In this document: piece after piece, positions 27,422 through 36,509 of the stretch
Numbering within the stretch: position 1 is the stretch's first letter
Layout of the letters: the number at the start of each line of letters is the position of its first letter
NCBI GenBank assembly: GCA_018261955.1
Contig: JAGTRK010000008.1
Location: 1-64,000, forward strand
Source of the DNA: Burkholderiaceae bacterium
GTDB lineage: Bacteria > Pseudomonadota > Gammaproteobacteria > Burkholderiales > Burkholderiaceae
DNA: 64,000 nt
Direction: 5' to 3'
Translations under genes and position numbers: made by a program
The notes under the pieces: generated by a model
Databases searched by the model: none
What the model was told of the DNA's origin: nothing
What the model saw: only the letters and a program-made list of their open reading frames with translations

Positions 27422-28056
27422 AATTGTTGAACTTATGGCCGAAAGAACAGGAAATTGCCCATCCTCAAAAACGTTTGTTGTTGGAAATGCTGTTAGCGGT
27501 GCTTGCGGTGGTCGCGCTTTTGTTGAGCATGGGGTTGTGGCTCAATTGGTGTTTACTCAATGTTAGCGAGGTCAATCAACAACTTCAAGCCGAATGGGTA
27601 CAACTCAATCAATCGCGAGCGGTTGAAATATCATCGGACACAGAGATGCCACGGGTGATGCGCCAGTTATTGGCTGGGCAACTCGATTGGATGGGTGAGT
27701 TGCCGCAATGGTTGGTGGACGAGCGTGTGCGTTGGGTTTCCGCCAAATATGATGACAAGGGTCTTAAATTGGCGGGCGTGGCACTTAACGGAGAAGCCAT
27801 CAATGCCATGCTTGACACAGTCAGGGCGCGCTATCCCAATCCGCCCGTGCAGATTAGCGAAATTGCCAATGCGAGTATCGCAGGGCAAACTTTGTGGCGT
27901 TTTGAAATGAACATAGATGCGCAAACTTTGCACAACAAGGTCGAATTGACGGCTGATGCAGAACCATCTGTGGCGCAATCGAAAGTGACAGATGACAACG
28001 ACAACGCAAAACCTCAATCACAGGTGAATACGACCGTGGGAGGCGCGCATGAGTGA
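27418..28056 (+). CDS. pilN: Type IV pilus inner-membrane protein PilN
   Basis: The product has 212 residues from ATG 27418, in ATGA overlap with pilM. The cytoplasmic tail KLLNLWPKE is a variant of the INLLPWR motif that binds PilM. One membrane helix spans residues 21-43, followed by a periplasmic coiled coil and a ferredoxin-like fold. The last 45 residues are polar and probably disordered. With PilO it forms the alignment complex. It overlaps pilO. Confidence 0.85.
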   Translation: MKLLNLWPKEQEIAHPQKRLLLEMLLAVLAVVALLLSMGLWLNWCLLNVSEVNQQLQAEWVQLNQSRAVEISSDTEMPRVMRQLLAGQLDWMGELPQWLVDERVRWVSAKYDDKGLKLAGVALNGEAINAMLDTVRARYPNPPVQISEIANASIAGQTLWRFEMNIDAQTLHNKVELTADAEPSVAQSKVTDDNDNAKPQSQVNTTVGGAHE

Positions 28057-28702
28057 TTATGTGAGGCGCAACACCCGTTGGCGAGATTTGGATATGGCGC
28101 AAATGCACCTGTGGCCCAATGCGCCGCGGCGTTGGACGGTGGCGTTCTTGGCTGCGTTGTTACTCGGACTTGGTGTGTTCTATTGGATTGTACCGCGCTA
28201 TGAGCGTTTGACAGAAGCTCAAAAACAAGTGCTCGATACGCAAAATCAAATCATCAAGGCATACCAGACCTCACCCGTATCATTGACCAACATCCCGCCG
28301 ATTCGCCAGATTAAACGCAGTGAAGAAAGCGTCTGGCTGAGCGATTTGGCGAGCTTAGCGCACAATCACCATTTGAATGCGGTGGTGCTTAAAACCCATG
28401 AATTGGATGAAACGGAACGCACTCGGTTGCGCGAGCAGATTCAAACCGCCGTCAAAAACAATCCGCAATGGGTCAATAAACAAGGTGGCGATTTGCCCTT
28501 GGATTGGTTGGCTCAAGTTGGTTGGGTTGATATTTCAGCGCAGGGCTCCTACGCGGATGTATTGGCGTTTGTGTCTGATTTGGGTGCGCACGATGAATGG
28601 TTGGCAGTCGGAGGGGTTGAGTTGAACGCCATTAATCAGACACAGGTGCATTGGCATGGTGGTTTTTGGTACTATAAAGAGGCAACGCATGTGCCTAAGT
28701 GA
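28049..28702 (+). CDS. pilO: Type IV pilus inner-membrane protein PilO
   Basis: The product has 217 residues with one membrane helix (about residues 30-48), then a coiled coil (YERLTEAQKQVLDTQNQIIK) and a periplasmic domain ending in a beta-rich segment (SAQGSYADVLAFVSDLGAH). It pairs with PilN and contacts PilP. Its start overlaps the end of pilN by 8 bp, and its stop lies inside the start region of pilP. Confidence 0.86.
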   Translation: MSDYVRRNTRWRDLDMAQMHLWPNAPRRWTVAFLAALLLGLGVFYWIVPRYERLTEAQKQVLDTQNQIIKAYQTSPVSLTNIPPIRQIKRSEESVWLSDLASLAHNHHLNAVVLKTHELDETERTRLREQIQTAVKNNPQWVNKQGGDLPLDWLAQVGWVDISAQGSYADVLAFVSDLGAHDEWLAVGGVELNAINQTQVHWHGGFWYYKEATHVPK

Positions 28703-29327
28703 ATTGACTTCGCGTATTGTTTTGCGGGTATTTGCCGTTCTGTTGAGTACATTGCTTATCGCGTGTGGCGACAATTTGCCAACACGGAACAGTTCATTGA
28801 GCAGTGATGCATTGCCCAGCATTGATAATTCCCATGATGCGCAGGTATGGTTAGAACAACAAAAGCGGCAGTCGCAAAACGCGGTTGCGGGCAATGTCAA
28901 CACCCCAGCGCAGAACGACCGCGGCTTGTTGCGCAACATTGGTTCAGTGTCAGACAAAACATTCGTCTCTATGAATGCCAGCGCGGTGGATTCGCTTAAA
29001 AACAAATCCACTGATGGCGCGGCGATGGTTCAAAGTGCTCAAGCCAACTCAGGACTTTTGGATGCGAGCGTTGATATGGCAGGGATTCGGGCCGAGTCCA
29101 AGGCACGAGTCGAGTTAGAATTGCCTCAGGCGAGTTTGTCGCAAATCAAATTTTTGGGCGTGATGCAAGCCCCAGACGAACTGTTTGGACTGGTGCAGGT
29201 CGGTGAGCGAGTGTATCGAGTGAAACAAAATGAGTCGATTGGCGCAGGTAAGTGGCGGGTTGCCTCGATTGATGAGGCGCGTATGCAACTCAAGGTCAAA
29301 GGCAAGGTTGTGACGTATGACAAATAA
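28689..29327 (+). CDS. pilP: Type IV pilus lipoprotein PilP
   Basis: The product has 212 residues from ATG 28689, with GAGG 6 bp upstream. The lipobox LIAC puts the modified cysteine at 26. A long disordered region follows, then the HR-like beta domain near the C-terminus (LSQIKFLGVMQAPDELFGLV, VGERVYRVKQNESIGAGKW). PilP links PilNO to the secretin PilQ. The disordered middle (about residues 35-140) is longer than in the classical 170-180 residue PilP. Confidence 0.86.
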   Translation: MCLSELTSRIVLRVFAVLLSTLLIACGDNLPTRNSSLSSDALPSIDNSHDAQVWLEQQKRQSQNAVAGNVNTPAQNDRGLLRNIGSVSDKTFVSMNASAVDSLKNKSTDGAAMVQSAQANSGLLDASVDMAGIRAESKARVELELPQASLSQIKFLGVMQAPDELFGLVQVGERVYRVKQNESIGAGKWRVASIDEARMQLKVKGKVVTYDK

Positions 29328-29366
29328 AAATCTGGAAAACATCTCATGGTGGATGGGAGCAGTCGA

Positions 29367-30716
29367 ATGAAGAAACGAGTGACAGTCAAAGGCGTGCAGC
29401 ATATGATTTGCGCATCCATTGTGCTTGGCGCATTGTGCTTGCCGAGTGTTTGGGCGCAGACCGTGAGCGACTTGAACGTGACCGTCTCGCCCGCGCAGCA
29501 AGACTCTGGCAAACGCATGGTGTTTGCTTTTCAAGATGTGCCTGTGCGTGCGTTGCTACAAGTATTGGGTGAGACCGCGGGCGTGAACATCGTCGCCGAC
29601 GACTCAGTGACGGGCACAATCACCCTAAACCTCAAAGACGCCACATGGCAAGAGGCTTTGGATGTGATTGTGCGCGCCAAAAACCTGCGTTTGGAGCCAT
29701 CGGGCGGAACGATGTTTGTGCGCGGCAGCAATGTGTTTATGGGCTCAGACGTTTATGGTGCGACGGGCTATTCGAGTAACGGCAACGGCTATCAAAGGGA
29801 CTCAGGTGCGCGCCCAAGATTTGAGCAACAAGTATTGATAGAAGCGCGCATTGTCGAGGCGGAAGACTCGTTTTCGCGCAGTTTGGGTGTGAAATTGGGT
29901 TTTAATGACAGAAGTCGCATGGGCACAACCTATGTGCCAGATCCTGCCAATGCGGGCAAATTCATTCAAGTGCCCACGCGCACCGACAGCGGCGTGATGT
30001 TCGGCGGCAACACCGACAGTTTGCAAAGTTTGAGCGGGCAAAACTCCGCCACAGGTATTGGGCAAGTGCCCTCGGTTGCCAATACGATGATTAATTTTCC
30101 TGCGGCTGTCTCTGCTTCTGGAGCCGATCCTGCTGCATTTGCTATGACTTTGTTTAATGCGGGTTTGACCCGTTTCATCAATTTGGAACTCACTGCTTTG
30201 GAGACCGATGGCAAAGGCAAAATGATTTCCAATCCGCGTGTGGTGACAGGCAACAACATCAAAGCTGTGATTGAGCAAGGCACAGAAATTCCGTACAAAG
30301 AAACCAGCACATTGGGTGCGACCAATACCTCATTTCGCAAAGCCAACCTCAAACTCGAAGTCACACCGAAAATTGCGCCGAATAGCGAAGTTCTGCTGGA
30401 TGTCGATGTGACCAAAGACAGCGTGGGTACTTACACTGCGGATGGCTTTACCATCAACACCAAACACGTGCAAACTCAGGTGAATATTGACAACGGTGGC
30501 ACTTTGGTCATCGGTGGCATTTATCAAGAGGACAGCCGCAAAGCCGTTGATAAAGTACCGTTTTTGGGCGACATACCACTGTTGGGCAATTTATTTAAAA
30601 CCACCACCCGCGCCACCAGCAAAACCGAATTATTGATATTTTTAACGCCGCATATTTTAGACTCGCGTGGTAATATTTTGCCCGCGAATACTCAGAAACT
30701 CAGCATCAATGAGTAA
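29367..30716 (+). CDS. pilQ: Type IV pilus secretin PilQ, short form
   Basis: The product has 449 residues from ATG 29367, which has GGAG 7 bp upstream; an ATG at 29346 lacks a site. A signal peptide ends near Ala30. A single STN/N0 domain spans about 51-118 (FAFQDVPVRALLQVLGETAG). A linker rich in Gly, Tyr, Ser and Asn covers 119-152, and the secretin domain starts at QVLIEARIVEA (155-165) and runs to the C-terminus (VPFLGDIPLLGNLFK near the end). The AMIN domains and the second N-domain that normally lie before the secretin are absent, so it is far shorter than typical PilQ (about 700 residues). It forms the outer-membrane pore for pili and DNA. Confidence 0.87.
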   Translation: MKKRVTVKGVQHMICASIVLGALCLPSVWAQTVSDLNVTVSPAQQDSGKRMVFAFQDVPVRALLQVLGETAGVNIVADDSVTGTITLNLKDATWQEALDVIVRAKNLRLEPSGGTMFVRGSNVFMGSDVYGATGYSSNGNGYQRDSGARPRFEQQVLIEARIVEAEDSFSRSLGVKLGFNDRSRMGTTYVPDPANAGKFIQVPTRTDSGVMFGGNTDSLQSLSGQNSATGIGQVPSVANTMINFPAAVSASGADPAAFAMTLFNAGLTRFINLELTALETDGKGKMISNPRVVTGNNIKAVIEQGTEIPYKETSTLGATNTSFRKANLKLEVTPKIAPNSEVLLDVDVTKDSVGTYTADGFTINTKHVQTQVNIDNGGTLVIGGIYQEDSRKAVDKVPFLGDIPLLGNLFKTTTRATSKTELLIFLTPHILDSRGNILPANTQKLSINE

Positions 30717-30740
30717 TCGAATAAACGAAGACCACAATCA

Positions 30741-31340
30741 ATGACCTCGAGACAAAATAAAAACGCCTTAGCCATCACGCCTGCGCAAAAAGCCTTGCTC
30801 AAACAAGCCCCCAATATTTACCTGATTGGGTTGATGGGCGCGGGCAAATCGACTGCGGGGCGACTTCTCGCCCAAACGATGGGGCGCGAGTTTTATGATT
30901 CGGACGATGAAATTGTCAAGCGCACGGGCGCGAGCATTCCGACGATTTTTGAAATTGAGGGCGAAGCAGGCTTTCGCGAGCGTGAGCAACGCATGATTGC
31001 CGAGTTGTGCGCGAAAAAATCCGTGGTATTGGGCACGGGTGGCGGCGCGATATTGCGTGAAGCCAATCGTGAAGCACTGAAAAACACAGGCTGGGTGGTG
31101 TATTTATCCACCTCGCCCGAACGCTTAATTAACCGCACGCGCTATGATAAAAATCGCCCGCTGTTGCAAACTGCTGATCCCTTGTCTGTGCTCACGCAAT
31201 TGTATGCAGTGCGTCACCCGATTTATCAGGACTTAGCGGACATTGTCATCACCACGGGTGCGGGGCATGTCACCCATGTGGTGGCACAGATCATTGAGCA
31301 ACTCATCGCACGCATCGGACAAAACTTGCACGCGCAATAA
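30741..31340 (+). CDS. aroK: Shikimate kinase
   Basis: The product has 199 residues. The Walker A motif GLMGAGKST, substrate residues in YDSDDEIVKRTGASIPTIFE, and LGTGGGAILREANR are typical of AroK. It phosphorylates shikimate at the 3-hydroxyl in the pathway to aromatic amino acids. It follows pilQ by 24 bp and precedes aroB by 21 bp, which is the common pilQ-aroK-aroB order. Confidence 0.96.
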   Translation: MTSRQNKNALAITPAQKALLKQAPNIYLIGLMGAGKSTAGRLLAQTMGREFYDSDDEIVKRTGASIPTIFEIEGEAGFREREQRMIAELCAKKSVVLGTGGGAILREANREALKNTGWVVYLSTSPERLINRTRYDKNRPLLQTADPLSVLTQLYAVRHPIYQDLADIVITTGAGHVTHVVAQIIEQLIARIGQNLHAQ

Positions 31341-31361
31341 CTTTTAAACATACGAAATACC

Positions 31362-32438
31362 ATGACCACACTGACCGTAGAATTGGGCGAACGCGCCTAC
31401 CCCATCATCATCGCGCCGAACGCATTGCACAACGCCGCCGCGCTCAACCACGCGATTGCGGGTGACACCGTGGTGATTGTTTCCAACACCACCGTCGCGC
31501 CGTTGTACGCCGAGCAATTGGCGCAGACCGTGCGTGAGTTGGGTAAAACGGTTCATATTCACGTTTTGCCCGATGGTGAGCAATACAAAGACTTGGCGAA
31601 TTGGCAAACCATCTTCGATACATTGTTGTCCAAACAGTGCGACCGCAAAACCACGCTGATTGCGCTCGGTGGCGGCGTGATTGGCGACATGGCTGGTTTT
31701 GCGGCGGCGGCGTATATGCGCGGCGTGCCCTTCATTCAGTGTCCAACCACCTTGCTCTCGCAGGTTGATTCATCGGTTGGCGGTAAAACGGGCATCAACC
31801 ACCCCTTGGGTAAAAACATGGTCGGCGCGTTTTACCAACCGCAACTGGTGCTTGCCGACATCAACACTCTGAACACCTTGCCCGACCGCGAACTTTCAGC
31901 AGGCTTGGCAGAAATCATCAAACATGGTGCGATTTACGACACCGAATATTTTGAATTTTTAGAAAAAAATATCGATGCCATCCGTGCGCGTGATGTGGCT
32001 GCGCTCACCCACACCATCGTGCGCTCGTGCGAAATCAAAGCCGAAGTCGTGGCGCAGGACGAACGCGAATCGGGCTTGCGCGCGATACTCAACTTCGGAC
32101 ACACCTTTGGTCACGCCATTGAAGCGGGCATGGGCTATGGCAATTGGCTGCACGGCGAAGCGGTGGGTGCGGGCATGGTTTTGGCGGCGGATTTGTCGCA
32201 TCGTCTTGGACAACTGACTGAGCAAGAGGTGAACCGCATTCGTGCACTCATCCACGCGGCGGGATTGCCCACCGAAGCCCCGCGTTTGGGCGTGAAAGCC
32301 ATGCTTGAGCACATGCAATTGGACAAGAAAAACAGCGCGGGTTCAATACGTTTTGTGTTGTTGAATGGTTTGGGTAAAGCGGTGATTCAAAAAGTGGATG
32401 ATGGGGTTTTGCGGGACACTTTGGCGGTGTGTGAATAA
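31362..32438 (+). CDS. aroB: 3-Dehydroquinate synthase
   Basis: The product has 358 residues. NAD- and metal-binding motifs are visible: [40 protein letters not shown] and [11 protein letters not shown]. It forms 3-dehydroquinate from DAHP in the shikimate pathway. It is last in the run from pilM through aroB, after which the next gene has its own leader. Confidence 0.97.
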   Translation: MTTLTVELGERAYPIIIAPNALHNAAALNHAIAGDTVVIVSNTTVAPLYAEQLAQTVRELGKTVHIHVLPDGEQYKDLANWQTIFDTLLSKQCDRKTTLIALGGGVIGDMAGFAAAAYMRGVPFIQCPTTLLSQVDSSVGGKTGINHPLGKNMVGAFYQPQLVLADINTLNTLPDRELSAGLAEIIKHGAIYDTEYFEFLEKNIDAIRARDVAALTHTIVRSCEIKAEVVAQDERESGLRAILNFGHTFGHAIEAGMGYGNWLHGEAVGAGMVLAADLSHRLGQLTEQEVNRIRALIHAAGLPTEAPRLGVKAMLEHMQLDKKNSAGSIRFVLLNGLGKAVIQKVDDGVLRDTLAVCE

Positions 32439-32525
32439 TCCATAAACCGCCCATCACCTATGTCGCACTTGCATCTATGCTACAGTGCGTCCCGTGCATC
32501 TTGCACATTCCAACATCGAGACCCC

Positions 32526-33284
32526 ATGAAAAAATTTAATTCATTCCCCCTTTTTGCCATCAGTGTACTGTTTGGTTTGACCTTAACCGCTTGTGACAAA
32601 AAAACACAGGTGCAAGAATCCACAACTGTGACCAGCACGATGGCGGTGGGTGGCGCACCGACGGGTGTTGCACCGATTACGCCGAGTTCGAGCACCAGCC
32701 TAATCGGTTCAGGCGTTGCTGCGACGCAAACCTTGACCTTGAGTCAGCCTGTCAAGCGCGTGGTTGCGGATGTGTCGGCGACCTTTATTTATGACCCATC
32801 GGTGGGTGATAAAATCGTGGTGACGGCGGATGACAATATTCAAAATCAAGTCAAAGTCAGCGTTGAGCAAGGTGTGCTCAAACTCGCGCCGATTGCCAAC
32901 ACCATTCAACAAAAAACCCCGATTCAAATCACGTGGGGTGGGGTTGCACCAGAGGAGTTGGACATCACGGGTTCAGCCAAAGTGATTGTGCGTCAATTTA
33001 AAGGCAGTCAATTGAATGCCAATATTTCGGGTTCAGGCGCGGTGGATGCCGATGGACAAACGCAACAGTTGAATATTGCCATTTCGGGCAGCGGCTCGTT
33101 TGTGGGTGCGCAGTTGGTGGCGCAAAAAGCGATGCTGAACATCACAGGTTCAGGCAATATTGTGGTGCAAGTCAAGCAAGAGGTCAGCGGAAAAATTGCG
33201 GGTTCGGGCTCAGTGGTTATCAGTGGCAATCCGAAAACTCGTACTTTAATGAGCGAGGGCTCGGCGCAAGTGGTTTATCAGTAA
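32526..33284 (+). CDS. Lipoprotein with a GIN/DUF2807 beta-helix domain
   Basis: The product has 252 residues from ATG 32526. The lipobox LTAC gives Cys23. A Thr/Ser-rich linker follows to about residue 65. The rest carries the repeated GSG turns of the DUF2807 (GIN, putative autotransporter head) fold: ITGSAKVIV, ISGSGAVDAD, ISGSGSFVGA, ITGSGNIVVQ and IAGSGSVVISG, spaced about 20 residues apart. It should sit on the outer membrane with a right-handed beta-helix-like surface. Its ligand is unknown. It stands alone after aroB. Confidence 0.8.
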   Translation: MKKFNSFPLFAISVLFGLTLTACDKKTQVQESTTVTSTMAVGGAPTGVAPITPSSSTSLIGSGVAATQTLTLSQPVKRVVADVSATFIYDPSVGDKIVVTADDNIQNQVKVSVEQGVLKLAPIANTIQQKTPIQITWGGVAPEELDITGSAKVIVRQFKGSQLNANISGSGAVDADGQTQQLNIAISGSGSFVGAQLVAQKAMLNITGSGNIVVQVKQEVSGKIAGSGSVVISGNPKTRTLMSEGSAQVVYQ

Positions 33285-33320
33285 ATTATCAGTAAATATT
33301 GAAAAACGGCCACTTTATAA

Positions 33321-33350
33321 AAATCCGCAGTGCACGCACTGCGGATTTTT
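33321..33350. terminator. Bidirectional terminator after the GIN lipoprotein gene and the sulfurtransferase gene
   Basis: AAATCCGCAGT (33321-33331) pairs with ACTGCGGATTT (33338-33348) around a 6-base loop, and T-runs occur on both strands. It lies between two convergent genes. Confidence 0.85.
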
Positions 33351-34229
33351 TTATGATTTTTTTGTCATTGGCCGACATGCATCTGCGCACCATTCTGACC
33401 ACGAACCTGTGTAGATGCCCGCGCCTGTGGTCGATACATCCAGACCCGCGACGTGCATGGACAGTAGGTTGTGACACGCAGTCACACCCGAACCACAGTA
33501 ATGAACCACGGTGTCCATCGGCGTGTCCTCGAGCAATTCTAACCACTGCGCACGCAAAATGTCAGCGGGTTTGAAATATCCATGTTCATCGATATTGTTC
33601 ATCATAAATTGATTGAGCGCGGTGGGGATGTGCCCTGCAACAGGGTCGAGCGGTTCGATTTCGCCACGGTAGCGTTCGGGTGCGCGTGCATCGACCAAAG
33701 TAAATGCGGCAATCGGCAACTGCGCCACAATTTCATCCGCAGTGACTGTGCGATTGAGCGAAGGTTTGCGGGTGAATGTGCCGACTGCGGTGGTGACTTT
33801 AGTGCTTGATGGTTCCGCGCTCAACGCAAAGCCTGCTTGAGTCCACGCGCCGATGCCACCGTCTAAGACCGCAACATGCTCAAAGCCCAACTCACGTAAA
33901 AGCCACCACACGCGCGCAGCCATTGTGCCTGATGCATCATCATAGGCGATGACTTGCATGTCATCGCGCAAACCCAAAGCGCGCAATGTGTTTGCCAATA
34001 CCTCCAAATCAGGCACAGGATGGCGACCATTGCTCCCCGTTTTTTCACCCGATAAATCGGTTTCCATATTGAGAAAATGCGCATTGGGGATGTGTGCTTC
34101 TAAATACGCATTTTTCCCAAAATCAAAATCCGTTAGGCTGTGGCGCGCATCAATGATGAGCACGTCGTTGGCGGGGAGCAAATGCAGTGCTTTTGCGCCA
34201 ATTAAATTATTGAAATAGGGGGTGGTCAT
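33351..34229 (-). CDS. sseA: Sulfurtransferase with two rhodanese domains (SseA-like)
   Basis: The product has 292 residues from ATG 34229, with AAGGA 8 bp upstream; an ATG at 34238 is too close to that site. There are two rhodanese domains, and the active Cys245 lies in YCGSGVTACH, the loop type of 3-mercaptopyruvate sulfurtransferases. It transfers sulfur to acceptors such as cyanide or thiols. It starts 20 bp after the EamA gene stop, so the two are probably one operon; whether they act together is unknown. Confidence 0.88.
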   Translation of the reverse strand: MTTPYFNNLIGAKALHLLPANDVLIIDARHSLTDFDFGKNAYLEAHIPNAHFLNMETDLSGEKTGSNGRHPVPDLEVLANTLRALGLRDDMQVIAYDDASGTMAARVWWLLRELGFEHVAVLDGGIGAWTQAGFALSAEPSSTKVTTAVGTFTRKPSLNRTVTADEIVAQLPIAAFTLVDARAPERYRGEIEPLDPVAGHIPTALNQFMMNNIDEHGYFKPADILRAQWLELLEDTPMDTVVHYCGSGVTACHNLLSMHVAGLDVSTTGAGIYTGSWSEWCADACRPMTKKS

Positions 34230-34249
34230 AGCGTGCATCCTTTGGTCTT

Positions 34250-35113
34250 TTATTGTTTGTGTTTCAAACTATACACCGTCGCTGACAGCCCCGCAACAAT
34301 CACCAAAACCATGCCCAAGAAGCCCATCAAATCAATGCGTTCGCGCCAAATCACTTCGCCCCAAATCGTCGCAAAAATAATCGTGGTGTACTGTAGGGTC
34401 GCACTCAAAGTGGCGTGACCGTGACCAAACGCACGCGTCATGCACAACTGCGCAATCATGCCAAAAATCCCCACGCCTGCGAGTACGAGGATAGAGTACA
34501 GTGAATAATGCGGCGAAAAACCGAGCACTGCCACGCCGACCACACCCGACAATATCACCGACACTGAGAATAACATCACCGTGCGCCATTCGGGTTCGCC
34601 CAGTTGTCCTAAATTGCGCACGGTCATGTATGCCATCGCGCCGAATGCCCCACCGCACAAGCCGACGAGCATGGCAAAGCGGCTCCAATCGGTTTCGCCA
34701 AATGGGTTAAAAATCAGCAACACTCCGATAAAACCAAGCACAATCGCACCAAAGCGCAGCCATTGCTCGCGTAAAATCCCTGCGTAGTAACCTGTGTACA
34801 GCAGGGCAATCGCAATGAATAAAGGTGAGGTGTAGTTTAATGTTGTGGACATGCCCAAAGGCAAATGGGTCATGCCATAAAAGCCCATCCACATCGAGGT
34901 CACGCCGCTGGCATTGCGAATCGCGTGGGTGCGTAGGTTTTGCCCAAACAGCGGATAGCCTTTGTACACGGCAAAGCCAGCAAGCAGCAGCACGCTGGGC
35001 ACGCCACGAAACAGAATGATTTCACCGAGGTTGTGGTGCTCTGAGGCGAGTTTGATGCACACCCCCATGAGCGAGAAAAAAAATGATGCGCCGAGCATCC
35101 ACAGTGATTGCAT
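34250..35113 (-). CDS. EamA-family (DMT) transporter
   Basis: The product has 287 residues from ATG 35113, with AGG 8 bp upstream; a GTG at 35155 is also in frame. There are ten predicted membrane helices in two halves (FRGVPSVLLLAG and NYTSPLFIAIALLY in the first; ILVLAGVGIFGMIAQLCMTR and LQYTTIIFATIWGEVIWRE in the second). Members export amino acids, nucleosides or other metabolites; the substrate is not shown. It lies upstream of sseA and divergent from prfB. Confidence 0.87.
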   Translation of the reverse strand: MQSLWMLGASFFFSLMGVCIKLASEHHNLGEIILFRGVPSVLLLAGFAVYKGYPLFGQNLRTHAIRNASGVTSMWMGFYGMTHLPLGMSTTLNYTSPLFIAIALLYTGYYAGILREQWLRFGAIVLGFIGVLLIFNPFGETDWSRFAMLVGLCGGAFGAMAYMTVRNLGQLGEPEWRTVMLFSVSVILSGVVGVAVLGFSPHYSLYSILVLAGVGIFGMIAQLCMTRAFGHGHATLSATLQYTTIIFATIWGEVIWRERIDLMGFLGMVLVIVAGLSATVYSLKHKQ

Positions 35114-35160
35114 GGGTTTGACCTGATCCTTGATTTTGAAGGCGAATTTTAGCACGAAGA

Positions 35161-35189
35161 TTGGAAAAATACGGTAGATGCTTTATAAT
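35161..35189 (+). promoter_or_regulatory. Promoter of prfB
   Basis: TTGGAA (35161-35166) and a perfect TATAAT (35184-35189) are separated by 17 bp. Transcription would start near 35197, about 60 bp before the prfB ATG. Confidence 0.7.
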
Positions 35190-35255
35190 GCCCGATTACG
35201 TTAATCGCCTCGCACATTCGTATTCGTGTGGGCATCTATTTTATTTAGAAAAATC

Positions 35256-36360
35256 ATGGAAATCGAACGCATCAATGCCTTATCGAACCAGTTGACTGAC
35301 CTGCAAGCGCGGATTGAAGCGCTATGGGGGTATCTTTGACTACGCTGTCAAAGCCGACCGCCTCGTTGTTGTCAACGCTGAGTTAGAAGACCCCAATGTT
35401 TGGAATGACCCCAAACGCGCGCAAGATTTGGGGCGTGAAAAAAAACTGTTAGAAAGCACCACCCTTAAATTAGACCATCTCAAAGCACACCAAGCGGATA
35501 CCGCAGAATTATTCGAGATGGCGCAGATGGAGGATGATGTCGACACCATGACCGCATTGGAAGCGGACGTGGGCGCATTGGAACAAGAAGTCTCGCAAAT
35601 GGAGTTCCGACGGATGTTCAACAATCCGCTTGACCCACAACCATGCTTTATCGATATTCAGGCGGGCGCGGGCGGCACTGAGGCATGTGATTGGGCGAGC
35701 ATGTTGTTGCGTCAATATGTGCGTTATTGCGAGCGCAAAGATTTCAAAGTCGAGATTCTCGAAGAATCCCCCGGTGATGTGGCGGGGATTAAATCGGCAA
35801 GTATTAAGGTCGATGGCGAGTATGCCTATGGTTTACTGCGCACCGAAACAGGCGTGCATCGCTTGGTGCGCAAATCGCCGTTTGATTCGTCGGGTGGTCG
35901 CCATACCTCGTTCGCCTCGATTTTTGTGTACCCCGAAGTCGACGATTCGATTGAAATTGACATCAACCCCGCGGATTTGCGTGTGGATACTTATCGTGCT
36001 TCGGGTGCGGGTGGTCAGCACATCAATAAAACCGACTCGGCAGTGCGCATCACACACATCCCAACCAATACCGTGGTGCAGTGCCAAAATGACCGCTCAC
36101 AGCACAAAAACCGTGCCGAAGCGATGTCGATGTTAAAATCACGCCTGTATGAGTTGGAGTTGCGCAAGCGTCAATCCGAGCAAGACAAATTGGAGGCGAC
36201 CAAGTCCGACGTGGGCTGGGGGCATCAAATTCGCTCGTATGTATTGGACAACTCGCGGATTAAAGACTTGCGCACCAATGTCGAAATCTCTGCCACGCAA
36301 AAGGTACTCGATGGCGATTTGGATGCGTTTATTGAGGCGAGTTTGAAGCAGGGCGTTTAA
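35256..36360 (+). CDS. prfB: Peptide chain release factor 2, with programmed +1 frameshift
   Basis: The gene starts at ATG 35256 and reads 27 codons to an in-frame TGA at 35337. Translation continues in the +1 frame from GAC at 35338 to TAA at 36360, giving 367 residues, close to E. coli RF2. It ends translation at UGA and UAA. The stop-recognition loop is the SPF tripeptide ([10 protein letters not shown]) and the catalytic motif is GGQ ([18 protein letters not shown]). The internal UGA makes the protein regulate its own level. prfB is followed by lysS, the usual order, here with a palindromic element between them. Confidence 0.96.
35325..35340 (+). promoter_or_regulatory. RF2 programmed frameshift site
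   Basis: A GGGGG run (35326-35330), serving as an internal Shine-Dalgarno-like element, is followed by TAT CTT TGA C. The ribosome pauses at UGA when RF2 is scarce and slips from CTT to the +1 frame. The shape is the classical prfB site. Confidence 0.95.
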
Positions 36361-36376
36361 CTCGCGTGTTTAGTTT

Positions 36377-36484
36377 GTAGGGCGCAATAAGCGTTTTTTA
36401 CGCATTGCGCCGTATGTCGCCATTCTTTTATTAACATTCATTAACATTCGGCGCAATGCGCGAACCCCGCTTATTGCGCCCTAC
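36377..36484. repeat. MITE-like palindromic element between prfB and lysS
   Basis: Terminal inverted repeats of 17 bp (GTAGGGCGCAATAAGCG at 36377-36393, its complement at 36468-36484) enclose a second inverted pair, CGCATTGCGCC (36401-36411) and GGCGCAATGCG (36450-36460). There is no reading frame inside. It looks like a small non-autonomous repeat. Confidence 0.75.
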
Positions 36485-36509
36485 GGTTTATCTTTTATTT
36501 GAAACCACC

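Noticed and set aside
35314-36360. Reading prfB as a shorter gene or a frameshifted pseudogene
   Set aside because: The site TAT CTT TGA C with an upstream G-run is the well-known programmed frameshift, and the two frames join into a full-length RF2.
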